Positions 1 to 5,828 are shown, counted from the first letter of the stretch. The stretch: DNA of 6,720 bases from Gammaproteobacteria bacterium (GCA_026197015.1 JAPHRB010000088.1:1-6720); one strand, 5' to 3'. The notes: a model not told the origin generated them from the sequence alone. Numbers and translations: made by a program.

Positions 1-309
1 AACAATATCGCCAATGTGTAATTGTTGATGTTTTACTATATTTCCGTTTATGCTGAAGGGTGTTTTATCATTATACTCAACTTCAATACCGTTAACAAAA
101 ATACTGCCAAAGCCGGTTATTTTCCCCAGAATGCCTGTGCCACCAATGGACTTTTCATCAATTGCATTTTTGGCTAATAAACCTGTGCCGCCTAAACCAA
201 TATCATTATCTTCATCATCCGTTTTTGTTAAGTCCAAAGGTATTGAGGTACAGGCTGTGAAGCTCATAACGATTAGTAGTAAAAATAAAAATTTATGAAG
301 TGCTCTCAT
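1..309 (-). CDS. DUF5666-type lipoprotein, C-terminus cut off by the window edge
   Basis: The reverse strand is open from the ATG at 309 to base 1, giving 103 codons without a stop; the rest lies outside the window. Residues 1-20 form a lipoprotein signal: a basic start (MRALHK), a hydrophobic core, and FTAC with Cys20 as the likely lipidated residue. The mature part opens with an acidic linker (DDEDND), then a GLGGTG / IGGTG repeat around residues 38-59 and GKITGFGSIFVNGIE around 62-76. This Gly-rich 'GTG...G.ITGFGSI.VNG' pattern is what I associate with DUF5666 proteins, which consist of repeated small beta domains of unknown function. The start overlaps the stop of the upstream DUF6502 gene in an ATGA, implying translational coupling. 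It is probably attached to an envelope membrane. Family assignment is from motif recognition; function is unknown. Confidence 0.8.
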   Translation of the reverse strand, partial: MRALHKFLFLLLIVMSFTACTSIPLDLTKTDDEDNDIGLGGTGLLAKNAIDEKSIGGTGILGKITGFGSIFVNGIEVEYNDKTPFSINGNIVKHQQLHIGDIV

Positions 310-1148
310 TGTTCAGGCCCCCTGTTTTCCTCAATCTGTGTCTGGTACCAGTAAACACCGAGACGCATACGATGCGTTGCATCTTTTTTATGTTTGTCAG
401 CATCATAAAACTTGATTGCCTGTTTATTTAAAAGTTGCAGTAATTCATTGCCTTTTTTATCAGCAATGTTGCGTAATTTGTTTATTGATGTCTCACTAAG
501 AGATGCGTAATAAACACTGCGTTCGAGCATAGGTTCTTCTTCGTTTAGAATGTTGTTTACACAGCTTGCAATATGATCATGGACATTATGGCCAAGGTAA
601 TAAGCCATTTCTTTAAATTCTTTATTGGTCACAAATGCGGATTTATTGAGGCTGATAAAGTTATCTTTCAGACTTACGATATCAAGGCGTAACCATTCTT
701 CAAGAATTACTTTTGGTCGAACATCTTTGCTTACACTTGATACAAGTTGCTCAAAATCTGCCTGATTATTATCAGCGTTTTTCATTAATTTCCCGGGTTT
801 GCCTTTTTCATCCAGGTACTCTGGCATGCTGCTCCATCGAGCGATAATTTCTGCGCTTAAAGAGGCACTGCTGCTAACGTTAGATGTATTTAAATCTGAA
901 TTTTCACGGATACGCTTGATATCTTTCCTGTGAATACCCGTCAGTACAAAAATACGACTATCACTGGGTTTTTTGTCGTCTAGAGAAAACTCACTGCCTG
1001 CGACATCAATATAAAGCTCTTTCATTAAGTCACGAAACTGGGGAAAACTCATGCCTTTTTCAATTAACAGGCGAATTAGTGGCCTACAGAGCATTCTGAC
1101 GGCTTTTGTTAGTGCCACCTGAGTTTTAGTGTATCCATTTTGGCTCAT
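306..1148 (-). CDS. DUF6502 family protein, possible DNA-binding regulator
   Basis: This is a 280-residue soluble protein with no signal peptide or membrane segment. The N-terminus (residues 10-50: ALTKAVRMLCRPLIRLLIEKGMS, then FPQFRDLMKELYIDVA) is the conserved opening I recognise from DUF6502 proteins. Residues 64-82 (SRIFVLTGIHRKDIKRIRE) read like a helix-turn-helix, with a T-G-I turn and a basic second helix. The next part (ARWSSMPEYLDEKGKP, about 103-118) is typical of the family, and the C-terminal half is mostly helical and charged. Length is normal for the family. No strong ribosome binding site precedes the ATG at 1148, but the N-terminus matches the family there. The stop overlaps the start of the DUF5666 lipoprotein gene, so the two form an operon, a pairing I recall from other gammaproteobacteria. 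A regulatory role is inferred from the helix-turn-helix-like stretch and the adjacent operator pair; it is not established. Confidence 0.85.
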   Translation of the reverse strand: MSQNGYTKTQVALTKAVRMLCRPLIRLLIEKGMSFPQFRDLMKELYIDVAGSEFSLDDKKPSDSRIFVLTGIHRKDIKRIRENSDLNTSNVSSSASLSAEIIARWSSMPEYLDEKGKPGKLMKNADNNQADFEQLVSSVSKDVRPKVILEEWLRLDIVSLKDNFISLNKSAFVTNKEFKEMAYYLGHNVHDHIASCVNNILNEEEPMLERSVYYASLSETSINKLRNIADKKGNELLQLLNKQAIKFYDADKHKKDATHRMRLGVYWYQTQIEENRGPEQ

Positions 1149-1231
1149 AACTGCTGTGTTCTCTGTTATTTCCGGGGGAGGGTGTTTGCAAACCAGCTCA
1201 CAGTTTATTGATCTGGCTCATCGGAATGTTG

Positions 1232-1237
1232 AGTATA
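1232..1237 (-). promoter_or_regulatory. Candidate -10 box for the DUF6502/DUF5666 operon
   Basis: On the minus strand this reads TATACT, a 5/6 match to the sigma-70 -10 consensus. The hexamer 17 bases upstream (TGGTAA) is a poor -35 and lies inside the left operator copy (1244-1264). If used, the leader before the ATG at 1148 would be about 75-80 bases. A single hexamer match in AT-rich DNA is weak evidence. Confidence 0.3.
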
Positions 1238-1243
1238 GCTTGA

Positions 1244-1264
1244 CGTGGGAATTATTACCACATA
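1244..1264. promoter_or_regulatory. Operator-like palindrome, copy 1 of 2
   Basis: The core at 1245-1261 is GTGGGAATTATTACCAC, a palindrome around base 1253 in which seven of eight arm positions pair. It matches copy 2 (1277-1297) at 17 of 21 positions in the same orientation, with centres 33 bp apart, about three helical turns. It overlaps TTGACG (1240-1245), a possible -35 for the plus-strand gene with a weak TAAAGT 17 bases on. It also covers the -35 region of the candidate minus-strand promoter. This arrangement is typical of a dimeric regulator binding the same DNA face twice. I do not recognise the motif as belonging to a named regulator. Confidence 0.6.
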
Positions 1265-1276
1265 AAGTTTCCAAAA

Positions 1277-1297
1277 CGTGGGATTATTTCCCACATA
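1277..1297. promoter_or_regulatory. Operator-like palindrome, copy 2 of 2
   Basis: The core at 1278-1294 is GTGGGATTATTTCCCAC, with perfect 6-base arms GTGGGA/TCCCAC separated by 5 bases. Combined with copy 1 the consensus is GTGGGAATNATTCCCAC. The right end overlaps the first two bases of the TATAAT at 1296-1301, so a bound protein would cover the space between -35 and -10. That position suggests repression, or MerR-like spacer control, but the mode of action cannot be read from sequence. Confidence 0.6.
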
Positions 1298-1301
1298 TAA
1301 T
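1296..1301 (+). promoter_or_regulatory. Candidate -10 box of the propeller lipoprotein gene
   Basis: A perfect TATAAT stands about 38 bases before the ATG at 1339, which would give a leader of about 30 bases. No good -35 hexamer is found 16-18 bases upstream, where the sequence is operator copy 2 and its flank. The promoter may therefore be weak or need an activator, or the real start may use TTGACG at 1240-1245. Confidence 0.5.
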
Positions 1302-1303
1302 TT

Positions 1304-1319
1304 TGATTTATTTAAATCA
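1304..1319. repeat. 16-bp AT-rich palindrome at the predicted transcription start
   Basis: TGATTTA and TAAATCA arms of 7 bases (1304-1310 and 1313-1319) surround a 2-base centre. It lies just after the TATAAT, around the expected +1 and early leader. It could be a further protein-binding site. A 2-base loop is too small for a good RNA hairpin, and AT-rich palindromes of this size can occur by chance. Confidence 0.4.
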
Positions 1320-1328
1320 CCAGATAAC

Positions 1329-1336
1329 AGGACAGG
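1329..1336 (+). promoter_or_regulatory. Ribosome binding site that fixes the start at 1339
   Basis: AGGACAGG precedes the ATG at 1339, with AGGA six bases from the start codon. It is the best Shine-Dalgarno sequence in the region and supports 1339 over the upstream in-frame ATG at 1129. The upstream choice would overlap the divergent gene and remove the lipoprotein signal from the N-terminus. ATG 1348 is a less likely alternative. Confidence 0.65.
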
Positions 1337-1338
1337 AT

Positions 1339-2781
1339 ATGAAAACGATGACATCGAAAAATAAAATCAGAAGTGTGTTGAATCAGAATCAACGGCGAAT
1401 AATGGTTGTTTGTTTGAGTGGTTCGATGGCACTGGGCATGAGTGCCTGTAATGAAGAAACAGTCAGCGAAGTTAATGATGTTATTGAAGATGCAGAAGTT
1501 TTAGCAAAGACAAATTCAGCAGATTTGAGTCAATTTCAAACAATAGATAAAAATCATGGGCCATTTGGTTTTAGGCAACCTGGTTATGTTAATCAGGATG
1601 CATATATAACAGAAAATATATATGGAGTTGATAACCTGGCCTACTATGGTGACTGGGATTCAAATCGTGTTTATATTATTGATGTAGATAATATGACTCT
1701 ATTAAAAACGGTAGAAAATACAGGTGATGGTCCATACGGTATTGATCAGCAAGGACCGAATAAGTCCTATGCGCTTACACGCAAAACAGAATCACTTACT
1801 GTGGTTGATAATTATACGATTGAAAATGACGGTGTAATTGAGTTACAACATAAACCGCGATCAACTAATTTTAATGCCAACACCTTGTTGTCTCTGGTTT
1901 CTGGTGGAGATAAAGCCATGACCAGTATTATTCGTACAGATATGGATAAAGTGACTAAAGTGGTTGGTGAAAATGTATTAACAACTCCTCATGATTTTGG
2001 GGGTTCTTTATCTACTGGCCATCCTCTTTGGGTAAGTGATCATCACTTCTTTATGCTTGACCGAGCTGCACGTGAAATTCAGTTATGGAATCGTGCCGGA
2101 GATAAGTTATCTGTATTAAACGCTCCAACATCGGTGCATCATATTTTTCAGACACCGGTTTCAACAATGGCGTTAGAAGATAAAAATGTGTTTTATGCGG
2201 TAGTAGAAGGTAATCAAACTGAAGGTATTTCACCAGGCGTGATTCGTTTTGAAATTAGAAAAAATTCTTTGTTACAAACTGCACAGGTAAACTTACATGA
2301 TTATGCTCCATTGGATCTTGATGTGACACAGATGGGTTCGCATCACGCAGATTTTCATCCTGATGGTTTGAGTATCTATATCGGTTCGGCAGAAGGCCAT
2401 GTGTTTGTGATTGATAAAAATACAATGCAGGTTAAAGCAATGGTTGAAGCTGGCGCAGGTGCAGGGCATACCACCTTTTTACCTATGCGTAACCAGGCCG
2501 TTATTACAAATCATAACGCTACATATATGAGTGTTATAGATACAGATACACATGAGCTTGTTACAACGGTAGAAGTGGCGGAATCAGCATCACCTGATTA
2601 TAAATCACAGGCGCATACATCGGGTGTAAGTCTTGATATGAAATATTTTTATAGTGCAGCGAGTCATGATGGTATGTTTTTTAGAATTGATCTTGATACA
2701 TGGGTGGTTAGTAAAACGTATATAGGAGGCAATATTTTAATGGGTAGCTTCATCTGGAATGGTGAAGGCGTAAATATGTAA
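1339..2781 (+). CDS. Exported lipoprotein with YncE-like beta-propeller, histidine-rich
   Basis: This 480-residue protein starts at the ATG with AGGACAGG upstream. A basic N-region (residues 1-20), a hydrophobic core and GMSAC give a lipoprotein signal with Cys37 as the lipidation site; the acidic linker EETVSEVNDVIEDAE follows. From about residue 75 to the end the chain is a series of beta-strand repeats of YncE/YVTN type: NRVYIIDVDNMTLLKTV (109-125), ESLTVVDNYTI (151-161), GHVFVIDKNTMQVKAMV (353-369), ATYMSVIDTDTHELVTTVEV (394-413) and GMFFRIDLDTWVVSKTY (445-461). That suggests a seven-bladed propeller. Histidines recur at matching places: HDF 218, GHPLW 228, DHH 235-236, VHH 267-268, SHHADFH 335-340, GHTTF 377, TNHN 392, QAHTSG 426, SHDG 443. 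Such residues could bind a metal or cofactor, but no ligand can be named. It is probably membrane-anchored in the envelope and co-transcribed with the small gene at 2826. Specific function is not recognised. Confidence 0.85.
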   Translation: MKTMTSKNKIRSVLNQNQRRIMVVCLSGSMALGMSACNEETVSEVNDVIEDAEVLAKTNSADLSQFQTIDKNHGPFGFRQPGYVNQDAYITENIYGVDNLAYYGDWDSNRVYIIDVDNMTLLKTVENTGDGPYGIDQQGPNKSYALTRKTESLTVVDNYTIENDGVIELQHKPRSTNFNANTLLSLVSGGDKAMTSIIRTDMDKVTKVVGENVLTTPHDFGGSLSTGHPLWVSDHHFFMLDRAAREIQLWNRAGDKLSVLNAPTSVHHIFQTPVSTMALEDKNVFYAVVEGNQTEGISPGVIRFEIRKNSLLQTAQVNLHDYAPLDLDVTQMGSHHADFHPDGLSIYIGSAEGHVFVIDKNTMQVKAMVEAGAGAGHTTFLPMRNQAVITNHNATYMSVIDTDTHELVTTVEVAESASPDYKSQAHTSGVSLDMKYFYSAASHDGMFFRIDLDTWVVSKTYIGGNILMGSFIWNGEGVNM

Positions 2782-2792
2782 ATAGAACTAAT

Positions 2793-2814
2793 TTAAACAA
2801 TAGTTAAACAATAG
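2793..2814 (+). repeat. Tandem duplication of an 11-base unit before the small gene
   Basis: TTAAACAATAG occurs twice without a gap (2793-2803 and 2804-2814). The last bases of the second copy run into the AGAGGA ribosome binding site (2813-2818) of the gene at 2826. It is probably a slippage duplication; a regulatory role is possible but unsupported. Confidence 0.8.
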
Positions 2815-2825
2815 AGGAAAATATT

Positions 2826-3110
2826 ATGAAAAAAGTTAAGCAATTATCAATTTATGGTGCGGCGTTATTAATGTTAGGTTCGATGGGCGCTGTTGTTGCC
2901 GAAGAAGGTGATATGACACGTACTCGTACACAAACTCAGGAGCGTGCACAAACATCTACTGGTGATGCATACAAAGCACAGGAAGGAAATCAGAATCAGT
3001 ACAGGTATAGAACTAACAATCAGTCTGAACAGGGTACTATGAATAGTGGTTCTATGAGTCGTCAAACGAATACAAGTCGTTCTATGGGCAGTGGAGGTGG
3101 ACGTCGATAG
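2826..3110 (+). CDS. Small secreted low-complexity protein, Gln/Thr/Ser/Arg-rich
   Basis: This 94-residue protein has a strong ribosome binding site (AGAGGA, seven bases before the ATG). Residues 1-25 are a clear Sec signal peptide (MKKVKQ, hydrophobic AALLMLGSMGAVV) with probable cleavage after VVA25. The mature part of about 69 residues has low complexity: a TRTRTQTQERAQT stretch (31-43), a Gln/Asn/Tyr-rich middle (NQNQYRYRTNNQ) and a Ser/Met/Gly tail ending in GSGGGRR. It contains no cysteine and no membrane segment, is net basic in its second half, and is probably disordered. It begins 44 bases after the propeller lipoprotein stops, on the same strand, so co-expression is likely. I do not recognise a family. 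The clean signal peptide and ribosome binding site argue that it is a real gene. Confidence 0.75.
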   Translation: MKKVKQLSIYGAALLMLGSMGAVVAEEGDMTRTRTQTQERAQTSTGDAYKAQEGNQNQYRYRTNNQSEQGTMNSGSMSRQTNTSRSMGSGGGRR

Positions 3111-3115
3111 TTTCG

Positions 3116-3291
3116 GCTAAGGAGTATATCCATCGGGGAAAGGTCTCGTTTTTTGGGCCCTGTCCCCTTAACCCATACCGCTGAGAGCTGACAGTGTAGT
3201 TATTCGACTCCGTAAAACTCTTGATGGCATCACAACAGGGGACAGGGCACCAAAAAGCGGTGACCTTTCCCCGATGGAGATGTGCCTTAGC
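3116..3291. mobile_element. MITE-like / REP-type palindromic element without coding capacity
   Basis: This is a 176-bp element. Its left arm (3116-3168) and right arm (3237-3291) are imperfect inverted repeats of about 53 bp. The tips are GCTAAGG and CCTTAGC. A perfect 17-base block (TCCATCGGGGAAAGGTC, 3129-3145, against its complement at 3262-3278) and a perfect 12-base block (GCCCTGTCCCCT, 3157-3168, against 3237-3248) pair across the element. The unpaired centre (3169-3236, 68 bases) holds no ORF. No target-site duplication is visible at the flanks. The 'AGGGGACAGGGCACC' type of sequence resembles repeats I recall from gammaproteobacterial genomes, possibly moved in trans by REP-associated tyrosine transposases; that link is from memory. 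It lies between convergent units, so its RNA could fold on either strand and affect 3' ends. Confidence 0.7.
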
Positions 3292-3336
3292 AGTGTTGTT
3301 ATAGTTTGAAATTAAACTTAAATGAGTTTGTTAAGG

Positions 3337-3624
3337 TTATCGATTCTCTTTTGTTATAAAAGACGGTAATAATTTCGGACTGGAAATCCTGAATCGTTTT
3401 ACACGATTAGTTTCTCCGCTTAAAAGCGTTATCTTTGATTTGCTAACTTTAAACTGTCTGGCAAGAAATTTTATTAAATGCTGGTTTGCTTTTCCATCAA
3501 TCGGCGGTGCCGTAATGCGAACTTTCAGGCTGTTTTCTATAACCTCACAAAATTCATCTTTGCTTGCTTTAGGTTGAACCTTTAAACGAAGCAGCAGGTC
3601 ACCATCAGTCCATTCGTAAAACAT
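3337..3624 (-). CDS. yggU: YggU, DUF167 family protein
   Basis: This 95-residue protein has the DUF167 fold signature: LRLKVQPKASKDE (residues 12-24), LKVRITAPPIDGKANQHLIKFLA (33-55) and a late LLSGETNRVKRFRI (67-80). Length is normal for the family. Biochemical function is unknown; the small alpha/beta protein is widespread and often lies next to yggT. It is the last gene of the yggS-proC-yggT-yggU run, starting nine bases after the yggT stop. No Shine-Dalgarno sequence stands in that gap, so translation may depend on coupling to yggT. The MFYEW opening is usual for the family and supports the start. The family call is secure; the role is not known. Confidence 0.93.
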   Translation of the reverse strand: MFYEWTDGDLLLRLKVQPKASKDEFCEVIENSLKVRITAPPIDGKANQHLIKFLARQFKVSKSKITLLSGETNRVKRFRISSPKLLPSFITKENR

Positions 3625-3633
3625 CGGTGTTAA

Positions 3634-4179
3634 TTAAATACTGATGCCGAATACCGAAGCAAAAATATAACGCACAGAATACTGCACAAAAAGAAGCGTT
3701 ATAATGGCAAAAAAAGATGAAATATCGATGCCGCTCATTGGGGGTATCATTTTTCTAAAGTGTTTCAGTATGGGGTATGTCAGGGTATTTAACAGACTCA
3801 CAGCCGGGTTATACGGGTCTGGATTGACCCAGCTCAAAATAGCCTGAATAATTATTGAGTATAAAAATATACTAATGATGAGTACAAGCGTTTCACCCAA
3901 TGCGATCACGCCAATCGATAAAGGTTCAATAGTTTGATAAATGATCATCGCTTTAATCGCAAGCACTAAAAATGCAAGCAGTAAGGTGGCAACATCAATG
4001 CCTGCGAACCCAGGTATGATTTTACGTAAAGGTATAACAGGAGGATTAGTTATTTTTACAATGAATTGCGATACCGGGTTATAAAAATCAGCGCCAACCA
4101 TTTGTAATAAAACGCGTATCAAAAGAGCCGTTGCGTATAACTGAAAAAGAATATCTATTAAAAAAACAAATGGATTCAT
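3634..4179 (-). CDS. yggT: YggT family integral membrane protein, two YGGT repeats
   Basis: This 181-residue inner-membrane protein has four predicted hydrophobic segments, at about residues 4-26, 61-83, 95-117 and 151-173. It is an internal duplication: each half carries the same loop, YNPVSQFIVKITNPPVIPLRKIIP..GID (33-62) and YNPAVSLLNTLTYPILKHFRKMIP..GID (123-152). Two-repeat proteins of this size are usual in gammaproteobacteria, whereas many other bacteria have single-repeat forms. The family has been linked to osmotic tolerance in E. coli and to envelope or division functions elsewhere; the molecular role is not settled. The gene starts two bases after proC ends, and an AGGA inside the proC 3' end (complement of 4191-4194) can serve as ribosome binding site, so the two are tightly co-expressed. 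Confidence 0.95.
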   Translation of the reverse strand: MNPFVFLIDILFQLYATALLIRVLLQMVGADFYNPVSQFIVKITNPPVIPLRKIIPGFAGIDVATLLLAFLVLAIKAMIIYQTIEPLSIGVIALGETLVLIISIFLYSIIIQAILSWVNPDPYNPAVSLLNTLTYPILKHFRKMIPPMSGIDISSFFAIITLLFVQYSVRYIFASVFGISI

Positions 4180-4181
4180 GG

Positions 4182-5006
4182 TTAATTTTTTCCTAATTCG
4201 TCAGCTAGTTCAATCGCACGATCATGGGCTGCTGTTAATGCCTGGCTAATAATGCCACTAAAATTATTGCTTTCAAATGATTCAATTGCAGCAGCTGTTG
4301 TGCCGCCTTTGGAGGTTACTTTAGAGCGTAGTGTAACAGCATCATCCTCGCCTTCAAGTGCCATGCGAGCAGCGCCTAGAGCAGTTTGCCTGGCAAGCAG
4401 GCTAGCAGTGTTTTCATCCAGGCCAAGCTCTTTTCCTGCTTTTTGCATGGCTTCCATGAATAAAAAGAAATAAGCGGGGCCGGAACCTGAAACAGCCGTT
4501 ACTGCATCAAGTTGCTCTTCATTATCTACCCAGAGCGTAATGCCGGCAGAGCTTAATATTTGATCAGCTATATTTTTTTGTTCAGAACTGGTGCAGTTAT
4601 TAGCAAATAAGCCGGTGGCGCCTGCCTGTATTAGAGCGGGTGTATTTGGCATGCATCGAACAAGTGCATTGTTACCCCCTAACCAGCGATCAATATCTTT
4701 CGAGCGAATACCGGCAGCAATAGAGATGATTAGAGGTCTGGTTTTAAGTGTGGTTTGCCTGATAGTGTCGCAAACGGTTTTAAGCACCTGTGGTTTTACT
4801 GCCAGTACGATTACGTCTGAATCTTTTACAGCTTTAAGATTATCTATTTCGGTGTTAACAGAAAGCAGACTTTTAAGGTGATCCAGCTTTTGCTGGTCGG
4901 GGTCGGTAACGGTGATTTTACTGGCCGGATAATTATTACTAACCAGGCCGCTGATTAAGCTGCCTGCCATATTGCCGCCACCGATGAAACATATGTGATT
5001 TGTCAT
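4182..5006 (-). CDS. proC: Pyrroline-5-carboxylate reductase
   Basis: ProC catalyses the last step of proline synthesis, the NAD(P)H-dependent reduction of 1-pyrroline-5-carboxylate to L-proline, in the cytoplasm. The 274-residue protein has normal length. Visible signatures are the Rossmann dinucleotide loop FIGGGNMAGSLISGL (residues 7-21), VLAVKPQVL (67-75), SIAAGI (95-100), RCMPNTPALIQAGATGLFAN (117-136), AVSGSGPAYFFLFMEAM (171-187), and the family signature DAVTLRSKVTSKGGTTAAAIE (222-242). All conserved blocks are intact, so the enzyme should be active. It lies 105 bases downstream of yggS in the same orientation, and two bases before yggT. The gap to yggS may hold an internal promoter; no obvious Shine-Dalgarno sequence precedes the ATG. 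Confidence 0.97.
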   Translation of the reverse strand: MTNHICFIGGGNMAGSLISGLVSNNYPASKITVTDPDQQKLDHLKSLLSVNTEIDNLKAVKDSDVIVLAVKPQVLKTVCDTIRQTTLKTRPLIISIAAGIRSKDIDRWLGGNNALVRCMPNTPALIQAGATGLFANNCTSSEQKNIADQILSSAGITLWVDNEEQLDAVTAVSGSGPAYFFLFMEAMQKAGKELGLDENTASLLARQTALGAARMALEGEDDAVTLRSKVTSKGGTTAAAIESFESNNFSGIISQALTAAHDRAIELADELGKN

Positions 5007-5062
5007 AATTGGTTCTGTTAGTAATTGTTATAGTTTTAATTTATAAATAATTTGCTTTTAGT

Positions 5063-5091
5063 CAGCAGCATTTATATGTGAATTCTGCTGC
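5063..5091. repeat. Weak inverted repeat in the yggS-proC gap
   Basis: CAGCAG (5063-5068) faces CTGCTG (5085-5090), or alternatively GCAGCA (5065-5070) faces TGCTGC (5086-5091), with a 15-16 base loop. There is no T-run after it in the direction of the genes, so it is not a standard terminator. It might slightly attenuate or stabilise the transcript between yggS and proC. Its significance is doubtful, because CAG/CTG triplets produce such matches easily. Confidence 0.3.
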
Positions 5092-5111
5092 AGCTGTAAA
5101 GAGTTGTTTAA

Positions 5112-5828
5112 TTATAACCCAGCCACGTTTCGTTCACCAAAAATCGCCGTGCCAATACGTAGTAATGTACTGCCCTCAGCAATTGCTGCTTCCATATCGC
5201 CGCTCATGCCCATAGATAAGGTGTCTAACTGTGTGTGCTGAGTCTGTAGCTTTGTTAGTAATGTTTTCATTTGTGAAAAAATAGCCCGTTGCTCTAGAAG
5301 ATTATCTGCTTTTGCTGGTATAGCCATCAGACCGCGGAGTTTTAAATTGGGTAGTTCAATGATTTCATTCACGGCTGCCTCAGTGTCATCAATGTTAAAG
5401 CCCGATTTAGAGCTTTCGTGGCTGATATTGATCTGTAAGCAAATATTCAGAGGCGCTAATGAGTCTGCTCGTTGCTGACTCAGGCGGTGAGCTATTTTAA
5501 GTCGGTCAACACTGTGGACCCAGGCGAAGTTTTCAGCAATTTCCCGGGTTTTATTCGACTGGATAGCACCAATAAAATGCCATTCAATTGGTAAATCAGC
5601 TAAATCATTAATTTTATCGATTGATTCCTGCAGATAGTTTTCACCAAAGCTGACCTGTCCTGCGTTAAAAGCAGCCCTGATATCTGCAGCGGGTTTCGTT
5701 TTGCTTACGGCAAGTAAATGCACATCCTGTGGGTTGCGATGATACTTTTCACAGTATTGTGAAATATTATGCTGGATTTGCATTAAATTCTTTGCAATAT
5801 TGGTCTGCCTGGAAGAGGTTTTGGGCAT
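5112..5828 (-). CDS. yggS: YggS/PLPBP family pyridoxal phosphate homeostasis protein
   Basis: This 238-residue cytoplasmic protein of the alanine-racemase-like TIM-barrel fold binds pyridoxal 5'-phosphate (PLP) but has no known catalytic activity. The family maintains PLP balance and affects amino-acid and keto-acid pools. Visible features are LLAVSKTKP with the PLP-binding Lys43, SFGENYLQE (60-68), WHFIGAIQSNKTR (83-95), HSVDRL (105-110), CLQINISHESSKSGF (130-144), LRGLMAIPA (164-172), and the phosphate-binding SMGMSGDMEAAI (205-216) with LRIGTAIFGER (223-233). Length is slightly above the E. coli protein because of a short N-terminal extension; the alignment around NIAKNL (10-15) supports the start, while Met16 would be too short. 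It is the first gene of the yggS-proC-yggT-yggU run and diverges from pilT, the common gammaproteobacterial order. Confidence 0.96.
   Translation of the reverse strand: MPKTSSRQTNIAKNLMQIQHNISQYCEKYHRNPQDVHLLAVSKTKPAADIRAAFNAGQVSFGENYLQESIDKINDLADLPIEWHFIGAIQSNKTREIAENFAWVHSVDRLKIAHRLSQQRADSLAPLNICLQINISHESSKSGFNIDDTEAAVNEIIELPNLKLRGLMAIPAKADNLLEQRAIFSQMKTLLTKLQTQHTQLDTLSMGMSGDMEAAIAEGSTLLRIGTAIFGERNVAGL

Noticed and set aside
50..298. Plus-strand open frame of 82 codons
   Set aside because: It lies opposite the DUF5666 lipoprotein gene, whose signal peptide and motifs are clear; the plus-strand product is a shadow without family features.
1184..1193. Palindrome GTTTGCAAAC in the DUF6502 leader
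   Set aside because: Perfect, but only 10 bases and single copy; palindromes of this size are frequent by chance.
1129..1338. N-terminal extension of the propeller lipoprotein to the in-frame ATG at 1129
   Set aside because: It would overlap the divergent DUF6502 gene, run through both operators and the TATAAT, and bury the lipoprotein signal 70 residues inside the protein. ATG 1339 has a good ribosome binding site.
3129..3278. CRISPR-like or direct repeat array
   Set aside because: The repeated blocks are inverted relative to each other and occur only twice, so the structure is a palindromic element and not an array.
3314..3329. Hairpin AAACT-N6-AGTTT downstream of yggU as a terminator
   Set aside because: Only five A/T-rich pairs and no convincing T-run on the minus strand; too weak to call.
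4252..4881. Two plus-strand open frames (4252-4473 and 4591-4881)
   Set aside because: Both lie entirely within proC on the opposite strand and give low-complexity translations with no recognisable motif.
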